Positions 46,130 to 55,396 of a stretch of DNA of 64,000 nucleotides are shown here, one piece after another. Position numbers and translations under genes: made by a program. The notes under the pieces are model-generated. The model made no database searches. It was given only the letters and a program-made list of their open reading frames with translations, and had not been told where the DNA came from. Origin of the DNA: Nioella ostreopsis. GTDB lineage: Bacteria > Pseudomonadota > Alphaproteobacteria > Rhodobacterales > Rhodobacteraceae. The stretch covers positions 16,301 to 80,300 of the forward strand of contig NZ_RCIQ01000018.1 of assembly GCF_004000255.1 (NCBI RefSeq), read 5' to 3'. Each line of letters starts with the position of its first letter. Position 1 is the stretch's first letter.

Positions 46130-46729
46130 ATGCGCATTCTTCTTGCGGATGATCACGACCTTGTTCGCGACACGATCAGCCTGTTCCTGAAATCCGAAGG
46201 GGTTGACGAGGTGGCGACCGCGGAAAATCTGGACGACGCCCTAGCCGCAGCCCGCAACGGTGAATTCGACCTGGCCCTTCTGGATTACAAGATGCCCGGC
46301 ATGAACGGGCTGGAGGGAGTCGCCCAGATGAAAGCCGCCATGAATGGTGGCCCGGTCGCGGTTCTGTCGGGCATGGCGACCCCCGCCATTGCACAAAGCG
46401 CCATCGAGGCCGGAGCCATCGGGTTCGTTCCCAAGACCATGAGCGCCAAGGCCATGATCGGCGCGATCCGCCTGATGGTCCTGGGTGAGGTGTTCATGCC
46501 TGTCTCGTTCCAGCAGCAGGCCAGCAATACCAACGAGGCCAATCTGACCACGCGGGAAACCGAGGTTCTGCGGGCGCTTTGCGACGCAAAGTCCAACAAG
46601 GAAATCGCCCGCGAACTGAACCTTCAGGAAGTCACGATCAAGCTGCATGTGAAGACCCTGTGCCGCAAGCTGGATGCCCGCAACCGCACCCAGGCCGCTA
46701 TGATCGCCCGCGATCGGCAATTGGTCTAG
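46130..46729 (+). CDS. NarL/FixJ-type response regulator with LuxR HTH
   Basis: 199 residues. Receiver with acidic pocket LLADDHD, phospho-Asp in LALLDYKMPG and Lys in FVPKTMSAKAM; LuxR HTH LTTRETEVLRALCDAKSNKEIARELNLQEVTIKLHVKTLCRKL. ATG 46130 with AAGGA six bases upstream (an alternative lies at 46115). No sensor kinase is adjacent, so it is an orphan regulator. Confidence 0.88.
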   Translation: MRILLADDHDLVRDTISLFLKSEGVDEVATAENLDDALAAARNGEFDLALLDYKMPGMNGLEGVAQMKAAMNGGPVAVLSGMATPAIAQSAIEAGAIGFVPKTMSAKAMIGAIRLMVLGEVFMPVSFQQQASNTNEANLTTRETEVLRALCDAKSNKEIARELNLQEVTIKLHVKTLCRKLDARNRTQAAMIARDRQLV

Positions 46730-46960
46730 GTCACCGGCGGGCGCCCCCCTCGATCCGGCAGTGATCCTTGCGCCGGCACCAATCCCGGTCGCAGCAGGGG
46801 TCCGTGGAAAATCCATTCTCAAGACGGCTCGCAACGGATCAGACGACCCGAACCGCCCGCGCGAGCAGTATCGCAACGCCATCGCATCGGGAACGTCGCC
46901 ACAGGATGAGGCAACATCCTGCGCTCAATAGCGATCCGTAAGTTTTTGGATTTGCCAGAA

Positions 46961-46978
46961 GTCACATCAGGATGTGAC
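46961..46978 (-). terminator. Hairpin downstream of tRNA-Leu
   Basis: GTCACATC AG GATGTGAC, a perfect 8-bp stem starting two bases past the encoded CCA on the minus strand and followed by a short T-rich stretch; probable tRNA terminator. Confidence 0.55.
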
Positions 46979-46979
46979 A

Positions 46980-47066
46980 TGGTGCGGTCGAGAAGACTCG
47001 AACTTCCACGGGAGTTACCCCACAGCGACCTCAACGCTGCGCGTCTACCAATTCCGCCACGACCGC
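46980..47066 (-). tRNA. tRNA-Leu (anticodon GAG)
   Basis: 87 bases including the encoded CCA (46982-46980). Acceptor stem GCGGTCG / CGACCGC, D-arm with GGAATTGGTAGACGCGC, anticodon stem CAGCG / CGCTG around loop TTGAGGT, a long variable arm (class II, TGGGGTAACTCCCGT), and T-loop GTTCGAGTC. Reads CUC/CUU leucine codons. Confidence 0.95.
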
Positions 47067-47161
47067 ACGTGATCAGGTAGTGCGCGGCTGTTTAGCCGAG
47101 GGTCGCGGGGATGCGCAAGGGGGATTCGTCACCTCTTTTCACTTCCGCGCGGGGGCCATGC

Positions 47162-47191
47162 AAAAAGGCCGTCCAACGGGTGGACGGCCTT
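47162..47191 (-). terminator. Rho-independent terminator of the peptidoglycan-binding-like gene
   Basis: On the minus strand, AAGGCCGTCCA / TGGACGGCCTT perfect 11-bp stem with a 5-base loop and a T-run. Confidence 0.85.
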
Positions 47192-47217
47192 GGGAAATCG
47201 GCGGGATCGGGCCCCGA

Positions 47218-47814
47218 TTACTTGTTCGACGAGGCGGGCTGAGGCGCGGGCACGATGATGGTCTGTGCCGGGGGCTGCGCGACAACCTGCGGTGCGGGCT
47301 GTTGCGGCTGCGCTGGCACCACCACGACCTGCGGCTGCTGCGGGGCAACCTGGGCGTTGCGATAGGCGATCAGCAGGGGCTGGCCGACAAGACCGGTCTG
47401 CGCGGACCCGCCGTTGATGGCCCAGTAATAGGCCTGCATCAGCTGATCATACTGGTAGGTCGCATATTCGCGGCCGTTGACGGGATAGCCCATCACCAGC
47501 TGATAGCGCTCGATCGCCTGGCGGGTGCCGTTGCCGATCTGGCCATCGACAGCACCGGCCTGGAAGCCGAAATAGTTCAGTGCGGTCTGGGTGTCGCGGC
47601 CCATCTGGCTGGCCGGAATTCCGCCGCCGCCACCGCTGCTGGTGGTGGTTCCGCGATTGCCGCCGCCATTATTGCCGTTGGCAATGGCAGCGCCGATCAG
47701 GCCGCCGATGATCAGGCCACCCACAACATCGCCTGCATCAGCGCGGGCTTCCTGGGCTGGAACGGCGGCAAGAGCGACAGCAAAAGTCGCGGCGGTCAGG
47801 GATTTGATAATCAT
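47218..47814 (-). CDS. Secreted peptidoglycan-binding-like protein with glycine zipper
   Basis: 198 residues from ATG 47814 (MIIKSLTAATF). Signal peptide to about residue 26, a glycine-zipper helix (VVGGLIIGGLIGAAIANG), a Gly/Ser/Asn linker, a PG_binding_1-like repeat (TQTALNYFGFQAGAVDGQIGNGTRQAIERYQ), then a Pro/Gln/Val-rich tail. Likely periplasmic or envelope-associated. It has its own terminator. Confidence 0.75.
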   Translation of the reverse strand: MIIKSLTAATFAVALAAVPAQEARADAGDVVGGLIIGGLIGAAIANGNNGGGNRGTTTSSGGGGGIPASQMGRDTQTALNYFGFQAGAVDGQIGNGTRQAIERYQLVMGYPVNGREYATYQYDQLMQAYYWAINGGSAQTGLVGQPLLIAYRNAQVAPQQPQVVVVPAQPQQPAPQVVAQPPAQTIIVPAPQPASSNK

Positions 47815-47972
47815 GGCATCCTCCAATTCGGTGTCTCAACTGTTGGTCGCAACTTAGCACGTTTCGGTTCAATCCAAAGTCCGAAAACCTTTACTATTTG
47901 GAGTAAACCGCCTCCAATAAAGCGTATTAACACCGTGCAGCCCTGCCAGATCGCCTGCTGACCGCCCCACCC

Positions 47973-48467
47973 TCAGGCATGATTCGCCCCGGTCGCACGG
48001 CGCATCCACCACACTGCGCCACCCGCCAGCACGGCAAGCACCACGACAGCGGTGAAGCCGTCCCAGCCCGCACCGTCCAGCACGATCCGGTTGGTCAATC
48101 GCCCGGGCAGGAAGTTCAGCAAGCCCGCCGCCGCCAGCCCCCATGACATATTGGTCATCGCCGCCCGGTGGCCGCGCATATCCTTTCGGATCGCCGCTCG
48201 GACCCCCGTCACCAGCCCGAAGATCGTCAGCACAGACAGCAGGTGGATCGGGCTGAACGGGCCCACAACACCGAACCCCGTGATCCAGAAAGAGCTGATC
48301 GCCGTCACCGCCATCGCCAGAACCCAGCCATAGCCCGCCAGCCTGTGCAGCCGGTCGCGGCGCGCCCGCCACAAGACCAGCGGCGTCAGCAGCAGGGCGG
48401 GCACGGCACCGGCAACATGGATCTGCACCGCGATCGGTGCATTGAAAAGCAGGGCGAAACTTGTCAT
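47973..48467 (-). CDS. DUF2306-like four-helix membrane protein
   Basis: 164 residues from ATG 48467. Four hydrophobic segments, with AVQIHVAGAVPALLLTPLVLWR, LHRLAGYGWVLAMAVTAISSFWI and DMRGHRAAMTNMSWGL, a pattern typical of DUF2306. The conserved His residues suggest a heme or quinone site, but that is speculative. Divergent from a LytTR-type regulator, which may control it. Confidence 0.65.
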   Translation of the reverse strand: MTSFALLFNAPIAVQIHVAGAVPALLLTPLVLWRARRDRLHRLAGYGWVLAMAVTAISSFWITGFGVVGPFSPIHLLSVLTIFGLVTGVRAAIRKDMRGHRAAMTNMSWGLAAAGLLNFLPGRLTNRIVLDGAGWDGFTAVVVLAVLAGGAVWWMRRATGANHA

Positions 48468-48567
48468 GTCAGACCTCTTGATTGTCTTTCGGATTGCGAT
48501 GCACCGGCTGTGCCACGGCCCCGCGCGGAACCGGTAGGGACGATGCGTAAACAGAAAGGCCGCATTC

Positions 48568-49341
48568 GTGAGTGACGGGCCCTTGCAATCCGCGAAGCGT
48601 GAATGGCACGCGATCCTGTCCAGCCGGCCGACGCTGGTGATCATCGCTGCCGTGGGCATCGTGGCAGGGCTCGCGGGACCGTTCGGCACCCTGGACTATC
48701 TCACGCTTCTGCCCAGGCTGGCCTATTGGCTGGGGCTGTGCTTCGTCACCTATGTGACCGGCTCGATCCTCGTCACCATGCTGACCGCAGGCGGTTTGGG
48801 GCGGCTTCTGCCGCGCGCTCCGGCGGTACTGGTGGCCGGGGCTCTGGCGGGGCTTGCCGTCACGCTGGAGGTCGCGCTGCTCAACTGGGCTGTCTTCGGG
48901 CTGGCCCCGACCGCGCCGCGCTATGTTGCGGTTCTGGCGCTCAACGGAATCGTCATCGCCATGGTCATCGCGGGGGTGGCGCTGTATCTCGGCCCGTCCA
49001 CACCCGATGCCCCCACCAACCAGCTCCCCGCCCTTCTCGACCGCCTGCCGCTGGACAAGCGCGGGGCGCTGGTCTCTCTGTCCGTGCAGGATCACTACGT
49101 CGAGATCGTCACCACAAGGGGTCGCGAAATGCTGCTAATGCGCCTGTCGGACGCCATTCGCGAAACCGATCCCATACCGGGGCTTCAGGTCCACCGGTCG
49201 CATTGGGTGTCGCTCGCCCAGGTCCGCTCGGTCCGGCGCGACGGCGCGCGCGCGGTCTTGACGATGTCGGACGGACGCGACATTCCCGTAAGCCGGTCCA
49301 ACATCGCGGCCGTGAAGGAGGCCGGGCTTTTGCCCGGGTAG
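48568..49341 (+). CDS. Membrane LytTR-type DNA-binding protein
   Basis: 257 residues from GTG 48568 with AAGG upstream. Four membrane helices (residues 20-145) precede a LytTR DNA-binding domain (VSLSVQDHYVEIVTTRGREMLLMRLSDAI, VHRSHWVSLAQVRSVRRDG, DIPVSRSNIAAVKEAG). A membrane-tethered transcription factor that could sense an envelope signal. The nearest target is the divergent DUF2306-like gene, 100 bases away. Confidence 0.83.
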   Translation: MSDGPLQSAKREWHAILSSRPTLVIIAAVGIVAGLAGPFGTLDYLTLLPRLAYWLGLCFVTYVTGSILVTMLTAGGLGRLLPRAPAVLVAGALAGLAVTLEVALLNWAVFGLAPTAPRYVAVLALNGIVIAMVIAGVALYLGPSTPDAPTNQLPALLDRLPLDKRGALVSLSVQDHYVEIVTTRGREMLLMRLSDAIRETDPIPGLQVHRSHWVSLAQVRSVRRDGARAVLTMSDGRDIPVSRSNIAAVKEAGLLPG

Positions 49342-49344
49342 CAT

Positions 49345-50025
49345 ATGGTTCAATGGATCCGCTCGGACGAACTGGTGCCCTACGAGGCGGCCGTGACCTG
49401 GATGGAGGACCGCGCGGCGGCCATCGCACGGGGCGAGGCGGACGAGGCGATCTGGCTGCTGGAACACCCGCCGCTCTACACCGCAGGCACCTCCGCCAAA
49501 CCCGCCGACCTGACCGATCCCGACCGCTTCCCGGTTTATGACAGCAAGCGCGGCGGGCAATATACCTATCACGGCCCCGGCCAGCGGGTGGCCTATGTGC
49601 TGCTCGACGTTGCGGCGCGTGGCCATGACGTGCGGGCCTTCGTGCAGCAGATGGAGGATTGGGTCATCGCCACGCTGGCCGAGTTCAACCTGACGGGCGA
49701 AAAGCGCGAGGGCCGGGTCGGTGTCTGGGTTGCCCGCCCCGACAAGCCTGCCCTGCCCGATGGCACGCCCCGCGAAGACAAGATCGCGGCGCTTGGCGTT
49801 CGGCTGACCAAATGGGTCAGCTATCATGGCCTGTCGATCAACGTGGAGCCGGATCTGTCCCACTTCGACGGCATCGTTCCTTGCGGCATTACCGGGCACG
49901 GGGTGACATCGCTGGTCGATCTGGGCCTGCCAGTCACGCTGGACGATGTGGATGTGGCGTTGGAAAAGACCTTCGGGCAGATTTTCGGCACCGCCCCGGT
50001 CGCGCGGCGAAGCCCCCCGGCCTGA
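49345..50025 (+). CDS. lipB: Octanoyl-[ACP]:protein N-octanoyltransferase
   Basis: 226 residues. LipB motifs: [32 protein letters not shown], the active-site Lys region [17 protein letters not shown], and the catalytic Cys in [15 protein letters not shown]. Transfers octanoyl groups for lipoylation of 2-oxoacid dehydrogenases. Starts three bases after the LytTR stop, so it is possibly read through from it. Confidence 0.93.
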   Translation: MVQWIRSDELVPYEAAVTWMEDRAAAIARGEADEAIWLLEHPPLYTAGTSAKPADLTDPDRFPVYDSKRGGQYTYHGPGQRVAYVLLDVAARGHDVRAFVQQMEDWVIATLAEFNLTGEKREGRVGVWVARPDKPALPDGTPREDKIAALGVRLTKWVSYHGLSINVEPDLSHFDGIVPCGITGHGVTSLVDLGLPVTLDDVDVALEKTFGQIFGTAPVARRSPPA

Positions 50026-50135
50026 TCGGGCATCACAGGAATACCTTTGGCCGGTCTCGATTCCTCCCGGCTGCTGCCACAGTTTTCGAACAATTTGACC
50101 GGAAGTGTATTTAGATTCCGGTTGAGGAGGACGTT

Positions 50136-50807
50136 ATGTCCACTGACAAAACAGAGATACAGCGCTTTCTCCGCGACGAATCCGGCGCGGTCACCGTTGA
50201 CTGGGTGGTGCTGACCGGCGGGCTGGTCGGGCTCGGTCTTGCGACAACGGCGGTCATTTCCGTGGGGGTCGAATACCAGGCCGAAGAAATCGCCGACTTG
50301 TCCGGCCAAAGCATCACCGGTCTGCACCGGTGGGGGCAGAACCGGCTGGCAAACGGCTCTTTCGAAGATATAGAGGGCATGATCGCCGCCGGTTGGGGGT
50401 TCTATTCGGCAGGCGCCATGAACGGCTGGTCGCTTTTGGACGATCCGCGCGCCGAAGTGGTCTGGAGCGGCTATCACGGCGTAACGGCCACCGATGGCGG
50501 CTACATGCTCGATCTCGATGCCAGCCCGGGGAACATGAGCCTCGGACAGGTCATGAACGACGCCGTGGACGGCCAGGTCTATACCGTGTCCTTCGATGCT
50601 GCAGATCCGCGCATGAACAATGGCGTAGAGGTCTACTGGGGCGGCGAACTGATCGGCACCGCCAATCCGCAGGGCACGTCCATGAGCAGCTATGAATTCG
50701 AGATCACCGGCGGGTCCGGCGACGGGTCGAACCTGCTCATGATCAGCGGCACCGGCCCCGAGGACAATGTCGGTGCCTATATCGACAATGTCAGCGTCGA
50801 AAGCTGA
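50136..50807 (+). CDS. Pilin-like N-terminus fused to a jelly-roll domain, paralog 1
   Basis: 223 residues. A short leader and DESGAVTVDWVVLTGGLVGLGLATTAVI resemble a Flp/TadE-type pilin segment; the remainder (NGSFEDIEGMIAAGWGF ... GYMLDLDASPGN ... VYTVSFDAADPR) looks like a DUF642/carbohydrate-binding jelly roll. Preceded by TTGAGGAGG. Its neighbour is a close tandem paralog. Probably exported and membrane- or pilus-anchored; a ligand-binding role for the C-terminal domain is inferred from fold resemblance only. Confidence 0.65.
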   Translation: MSTDKTEIQRFLRDESGAVTVDWVVLTGGLVGLGLATTAVISVGVEYQAEEIADLSGQSITGLHRWGQNRLANGSFEDIEGMIAAGWGFYSAGAMNGWSLLDDPRAEVVWSGYHGVTATDGGYMLDLDASPGNMSLGQVMNDAVDGQVYTVSFDAADPRMNNGVEVYWGGELIGTANPQGTSMSSYEFEITGGSGDGSNLLMISGTGPEDNVGAYIDNVSVES

Positions 50808-50869
50808 CCATTCCAAGGATAATTCCAGACCATCATATTGAACTGGAAAGAGAATTGAGGAGAGTAGCA

Positions 50870-51544
50870 ATGGGTAGATTTTCACACGCCGTCTTGGGCT
50901 TCGCCACCGATGAGTCTGGCGCGGTCACCGTTGACTGGGTGGTGCTGACCGGCGGACTGGTCGGGCTCGGCCTGGCCGCGACGGCGGTCATTTCCGTCGG
51001 GGTCGAATACCAGGCCCGGGAGATCGCCGACCTGACCGGCCAAAGCATCACCGGCATCCACAGATGGGGCGTCAACCGGATCGCCAACGGGTCATTCGAG
51101 GATATCGAAGGCATGATCGCGGCAGGCTGGGGATTCTATCATGCCGATGGATCGCTGGCCGGGTGGATCAATCTCGACGATCTGCGTCTGGAAGTGCACC
51201 ACGACGGGTATCACGGCGTCTCTGCCACTCATGGCGATTTCATGCTCGATCTCGACGCCAGCCCCGGCAATATCAGCATGGGGCAGGTTCTGAACGACGC
51301 CGTCGACGGTCAGATCTACACGCTCAGCTTCGACGCGGCAGACCCGCGCATGAACAACGGTGTGGACGTCTACTGGGGGGGCGAGATCATTGCATCGGTC
51401 AACCCCGAGGGCGCGACCATGCAGAATTACAGTTTCCAGATCGAAGGCGGCGCCGGGGACGGCTCGAACCTGTTGATGATCCAGGGCACCGGCCCGCAGG
51501 ACAATGTCGGTGCCTATATCGACAGCGTCAGCATCGAAAGCTGA
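50870..51544 (+). CDS. Pilin-like N-terminus fused to a jelly-roll domain, paralog 2
   Basis: 224 residues, same design as the previous gene: DESGAVTVDWVVLTGGLVGLG, then NGSFEDIEGMIAAGWGF, GDFMLDLDASPGN, IYTLSFDAADPRMNNGVDVYWGGE and the same GTGPQDNVGAYID ending. The first ten residues and the loop after GWGFY differ most. GAGGAGAG precedes ATG 50870. A tandem duplicate, with the N-terminal helix region most conserved. Confidence 0.65.
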   Translation: MGRFSHAVLGFATDESGAVTVDWVVLTGGLVGLGLAATAVISVGVEYQAREIADLTGQSITGIHRWGVNRIANGSFEDIEGMIAAGWGFYHADGSLAGWINLDDLRLEVHHDGYHGVSATHGDFMLDLDASPGNISMGQVLNDAVDGQIYTLSFDAADPRMNNGVDVYWGGEIIASVNPEGATMQNYSFQIEGGAGDGSNLLMIQGTGPQDNVGAYIDSVSIES

Positions 51545-51784
51545 CACCATGAAACGAACCGTTTCCGAGACGCCGCGCGATCTGCCATGTTTTGGCCCGA
51601 TTTCCACAGCAAACTGGAAGAATACCGGGTCACCCTGCTGCAAATGCGACGGGGTTGGAAAGGTATGGAACGCGTCGAAGGAAACGAGAAACGCGGCCAC
51701 AAACGCCAGGTCCGGCTGTATTGCGTGAGCCGGGCACCTGTATCGAGTAGCAGGCCCATTTCGGGCAACCAGAAGGAATGTGTC

Positions 51785-52009
51785 GTGCCACAAGCAACCG
51801 ACCACGAACGGAACGACCGGATTGAAGCCTCCGTCATGATGGCAGCACTGGCCACGCTCGGCCTGCTGGTCGCCCTTGCCGTCTCGACCTCGATTTCGGA
51901 CGTGTCCAGCCTTCACGCCGAAGCGCCTCAGGACGGCCCCGATCCGGCCCGCCAGATCACAGGAATCGAAGAAACCGGCAGCGAGCTTCAGGGCAGCGAA
52001 CTGAACTGA
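51785..52009 (+). CDS. Small membrane protein (74 aa)
   Basis: GTG 51785 with AGAAGGAA upstream. A charged start (PQATDHERNDRIEAS), one hydrophobic helix (VMMAALATLGLLVALAVSTSI) and an acidic tail. Located after the two pilin-like proteins and possibly a partner. The longer open frame upstream has atypical residues and is not supported. Family not recognised. Confidence 0.45.
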   Translation: MPQATDHERNDRIEASVMMAALATLGLLVALAVSTSISDVSSLHAEAPQDGPDPARQITGIEETGSELQGSELN

Positions 52010-52223
52010 GCCACCCGCAGGCCACACAACGCCCGGTTGCGATTGCCCCGAATTCCGTGGTCATCAGCGCTCTAAAGGCGAATCCTGAGGCATTTTTTCC
52101 CACCCTGACGCCGCCAAACACGTTGCGAACCCCCCACCTGCAAACTAGAACATCCGGCAGGGAATAGGGCGCGTGGGGCCAGACAGTCTTGGTCTGCGTG
52201 CTTCTTTGGAACAGGAGACGTCC

Positions 52224-53897
52224 ATGGCTGATGCTGCCATTTCGGGACATGACCACGAAAAGCCGGGGTTCTTCACCCGCTGGTTCATGTCCACAAATCA
52301 CAAGGATATCGGTATCCTTTATCTGTTCACCGCGGGCTTCGTCGGCCTTCTGTCGGTGATCTTCACGGTCTACATGCGCATGGAGCTGATGCATCCCGGC
52401 GTTCAGTACATGTGTGCCGAAGGCGCCCGCTTCCTTGGCGGGATCGGCGCTGAGGAATGCTCCCCGAACGGTCACCTCTGGAACGTGATGATCACCTATC
52501 ACGGCGTCCTGATGATGTTCTTCGTGGTCATCCCCGCGCTGTTCGGCGGTTTCGGCAACTACTTCATGCCGCTGATGATCGGCGCGCCCGACATGGCGTT
52601 CCCGCGCCTGAACAACCTCAGCTACTGGATGTATGTGGCCGGTGTGTCGCTCGGCGTCGCCTCGATGCTGGCGCCCGGTGGCAACGGTCAGACGGGCTCG
52701 GGCGTGGGCTGGGTGCTCTACGCGCCGCTCTCCACGCTTGAATCGGGCAACTCTATGGACTTCGCGATCTTCGCGGTTCACGTCTCCGGTGCCTCGTCGA
52801 TCCTTGGCGCGATCAACATCATCACCACCTTCCTGAACATGCGTGCACCGGGCATGACCCTGCACAAGACGCCCCTGTTCCCCTGGTCGATCTTCGTGAC
52901 CGCATGGCTGATCCTGCTGTCGCTGCCGGTTCTGGCTGGCGCCATCACCATGCTGCTGACCGACCGTAACTTCGGCACCGGGTTCTTCAATCCGGCAGAG
53001 GGCGGCGACCCGATCCTGTATCAGCACCTGCTGTGGTTCTTCGGCCACCCGGAAGTGTACATGATCATCGTGCCGGGCTTCGGCATCGTCAGCCACGTCA
53101 TCGCGACCTTCTCCAAGAAGCCGGTCTTCGGCTACCTGCCGATGGTCTACGCGATGGTCGCCATCGGCGCGCTCGGCTTCGTCGTGTGGGCACACCACAT
53201 GTACACGGTCGGCATGACGCTGAACCAGCAGGCCTATTTCATGGTCGCCACGATGGTCATCGCGGTGCCGACGGGTGTGAAGATCTTCAGCTGGATCGCA
53301 ACCATGTGGCAGGGCTCGATCGAGTTCAAGACGCCCATGCTGTTCGCCATCGGCTTCATCTTCATCTTCACCGTAGGCGGCGTCACCGGCATCGTGCTGT
53401 CTCAGGCGGGCCTCGACCGCGCCTATCACGACACCTATTACGTGGTCGCTCACTTCCACTACGTGATGTCGCTTGGTGCCGTGTTCTGCATCTTCGCCGG
53501 TGTCTACTACTGGATCGGCAAGATGTCGGGCCGTCAGTACCCCGAAGCACTCGGCAAACTGCACTTCTGGCTGTTCTTCATCGGCGCCAACATCACCTTC
53601 TTCCCGCAGCACTTCCTGGGCGTCCAGGGCATGCCGCGCCGCTATATCGACTATCCCGAGGCCTTCGCCTACTGGAACTACATCTCGTCGATCGGTGCGT
53701 TCATCTCCTTCGCCTCGTTCCTGCTGTTCATCGGCATCGTGTTCTACACGCTGCTGGCGGGACGTCGCGTGACCGAGGACAACTACTGGGGCGAATACGC
53801 GGATACGCTGGAATGGACCCTTCCCAGCCCGCCGCCGGAGCACACCTTCGAGGAGCTTCCGACCCCCGACATGTGGGACAAGCAACCGCACCACTGA
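52224..53897 (+). CDS. ctaD: Cytochrome c oxidase subunit I (aa3 type)
   Basis: 557 residues, twelve membrane helices. Heme/CuB features: [17 protein letters not shown] (His-Tyr crosslink), [12 protein letters not shown] (CuB His pair), [17 protein letters not shown] (heme ligands), and [24 protein letters not shown] in the D-channel region. Proton-pumping terminal oxidase core. The start at 52224 has AGGAGACG. Subunits II and III are not adjacent, as is usual for ctaD in Rhodobacter-type genomes. Confidence 0.96.
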   Translation: MADAAISGHDHEKPGFFTRWFMSTNHKDIGILYLFTAGFVGLLSVIFTVYMRMELMHPGVQYMCAEGARFLGGIGAEECSPNGHLWNVMITYHGVLMMFFVVIPALFGGFGNYFMPLMIGAPDMAFPRLNNLSYWMYVAGVSLGVASMLAPGGNGQTGSGVGWVLYAPLSTLESGNSMDFAIFAVHVSGASSILGAINIITTFLNMRAPGMTLHKTPLFPWSIFVTAWLILLSLPVLAGAITMLLTDRNFGTGFFNPAEGGDPILYQHLLWFFGHPEVYMIIVPGFGIVSHVIATFSKKPVFGYLPMVYAMVAIGALGFVVWAHHMYTVGMTLNQQAYFMVATMVIAVPTGVKIFSWIATMWQGSIEFKTPMLFAIGFIFIFTVGGVTGIVLSQAGLDRAYHDTYYVVAHFHYVMSLGAVFCIFAGVYYWIGKMSGRQYPEALGKLHFWLFFIGANITFFPQHFLGVQGMPRRYIDYPEAFAYWNYISSIGAFISFASFLLFIGIVFYTLLAGRRVTEDNYWGEYADTLEWTLPSPPPEHTFEELPTPDMWDKQPHH

Positions 53898-53901
53898 TCA
53901 T

Positions 53902-54432
53902 ATGCCGGTTGAGATCACCCGATACGCAGAACGGGCTCCGGATCATTCCGGGGCCCTTTTCAATGACGGCGAGGGCCAGCCCCGGCTGCACCTTGTCGCG
54001 CGTCCGCATAAATCGCTGACCCCCGGCGGCTTCGTCTGGTTCATCGGCGCGACCGCCGCGCTGCTGGCGCTGCCGCTTCTGGCGGCCATCGGCTCGCCGG
54101 TGTTATGGGGGCTCTTGCCCTTCATCGTCGGGGCGGTCTGGGCGATCTGGTGGGGGCTGAAACGGTCCTGGCGCGACATGGACCTGCATGAAGACCTGCT
54201 GCTCTGGGACGACCATGTGCGCCTGACCCATGTGGCCCCGCGCAAAGCCGATCAGGTCTGGGAGGCGAATCCCTACTGGGTGCAAGTCCGCCTGACCCCG
54301 CACGGGGGCCGGGTGCCCGATTACGTGACCCTGAAGGGCGAGGGCCGAGAGGTCGAGATCGGCGCATTTCTGGCCGCCGAGGAACGGGTGGAGCTTTACC
54401 ACCTGCTGCTGAGGGAAATGCGGCCCGGGTGA
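53902..54432 (+). CDS. DUF2244 family membrane protein
   Basis: 176 residues: two close membrane helices (FVWFIGATAALLALPLLAAIG; VLWGLLPFIVGAVWAIWWGLKRSW) and a C-terminal soluble domain (WVQVRLTPHGGRVPDYVTLKGEGREVEIGAFLA), the DUF2244 pattern. Four bases after ctaD, so probably co-transcribed; DUF2244 genes are commonly near cytochrome oxidase genes. Function unknown. Confidence 0.82.
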   Translation: MPVEITRYAERAPDHSGALFNDGEGQPRLHLVARPHKSLTPGGFVWFIGATAALLALPLLAAIGSPVLWGLLPFIVGAVWAIWWGLKRSWRDMDLHEDLLLWDDHVRLTHVAPRKADQVWEANPYWVQVRLTPHGGRVPDYVTLKGEGREVEIGAFLAAEERVELYHLLLREMRPG

Positions 54433-54731
54433 GGAATCGCCCATGTTAACCCAGTCTTCACCCCGATCTGCCATAGTCGCCCCCGGTTAACCGAATCCCA
54501 AGCGTGGCTTCGTCTGCCCGCTGCTGCCAAAGATGGCCCCTGACAAAGGCCAGGGCGGATCACAGCGGGCAAAGGACACGTCCGAAAGACACCAAATGCC
54601 CCGCGCCGGAACGCGGCGCCGCATTCCATCTGCCTGCTCTCAGGCAACCGCGCCCCCAAGGTCGCACGCCTTCCCCCGAGAATCGCCCTTCCCCTGCCCG
54701 GCCCTGCCGGTTCCGCAGCGGATCGCGCATG
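54433..54731. other. Gene-free interval with three consecutive stem-loops
   Basis: No supportable gene. Contains TGCCCGCTG (54515-54523) pairing with CAGCGGGCA (54563-54571), then CCGCG/CGCGG (54601-54616), then TGCCTG CTCT CAGGCA (54631-54646). It could be a structured RNA on either strand or part of a long untranslated region. Confidence 0.4.
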
Positions 54732-54761
54732 AAAAAACGGCCCTCCCCGAAGGAAAGGCCG
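54732..54761 (-). terminator. Rho-independent terminator of yqeY
   Basis: On the minus strand, CGGCCTTTCC TTCG GGGAGGGCCG (near-perfect) followed by TTTTTT. Confidence 0.8.
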
Positions 54762-54785
54762 CCCGATCCGTCGCCGCAAGGGGTC

Positions 54786-55244
54786 TTACCCCAGCATGTC
54801 CCGCACCCTGGGGCCAACGGCCCCGAAATCCATCTGGCCGGTATATTTGCTTTTCAGCGCGCCCATGACCTTGCCCATGTCGCGGATGCTCTCCGCGCCA
54901 GTTGCCGAAATTGCATCCGCAATCGCCTTGGCCACTTCCTCATCCGACAGCTGGCGGGGCAGGAACTCCTCCAGGATCACAATTTCCTCGCGCTCCTTCT
55001 CGGCCAGCTCCAGCCGCCCGCCCTCTTCATAGGCGCGCGCGCTTTCCTGGCGCTGCTTGACCATCTTGCCGAGGATCGCCAGCACATCGGCCTCGCCCAC
55101 GCCCTCAGACTCACCCTTGCCGCGCGCGGCAATGTCCTGATCCTTGATCGCGGCGTTGATCAGCCGCAGGGTCGACACCCGCGCGCTGTTCTTCTCGCGC
55201 ATCGCGGCCTTCATTTCGGTCGTGATCCGTTCCCTCAGTGACAT
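54786..55244 (-). CDS. GatB/YqeY domain-containing protein
   Basis: 152 residues from ATG 55244 (MSLRERITTEMKAAMREKN). YqeY signatures are VSTLRLINAAIKDQDIAARG, KQRQESARAYEEGGR, EEIVILEEFLPRQLSDEE and MGKVMGALKSKYTGQMDFG. Related to the tRNA-binding tail of the amidotransferase subunit GatB; role not established. Divergent from carA across 152 bases. Confidence 0.9.
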   Translation of the reverse strand: MSLRERITTEMKAAMREKNSARVSTLRLINAAIKDQDIAARGKGESEGVGEADVLAILGKMVKQRQESARAYEEGGRLELAEKEREEIVILEEFLPRQLSDEEVAKAIADAISATGAESIRDMGKVMGALKSKYTGQMDFGAVGPRVRDMLG

Positions 55245-55396
55245 GGTCCCATCCCCAACTGATTGCAGAATCCTTGTGCAACAGTGACCGACAATAGGCG
55301 AATGCACCCGCAGCAACAAGGCTCTCGCAGCCGCTTGACCCCGGGGGACCATACCCTTAGGTTGCCGCGAATTTCACGCCAGCACCGGAGTCGCCC

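Noticed and set aside
46980..47160. tRNA-Leu as an integration site for a genomic island
   Set aside because: No integrase, no direct repeat of the tRNA 3' end and ordinary flanking genes.
51957..53894. Long minus-strand open frame opposite ctaD
   Set aside because: Arg/His/Asp-rich composition mirrors ctaD codons; no start site or motif.
54601..54660. CTCTCAGGCA near the DUF2244-yqeY gap as a possible glycine riboswitch
   Set aside because: The other conserved aptamer segments are missing and no glycine-cleavage gene is downstream; kept only as an unassigned structured region.
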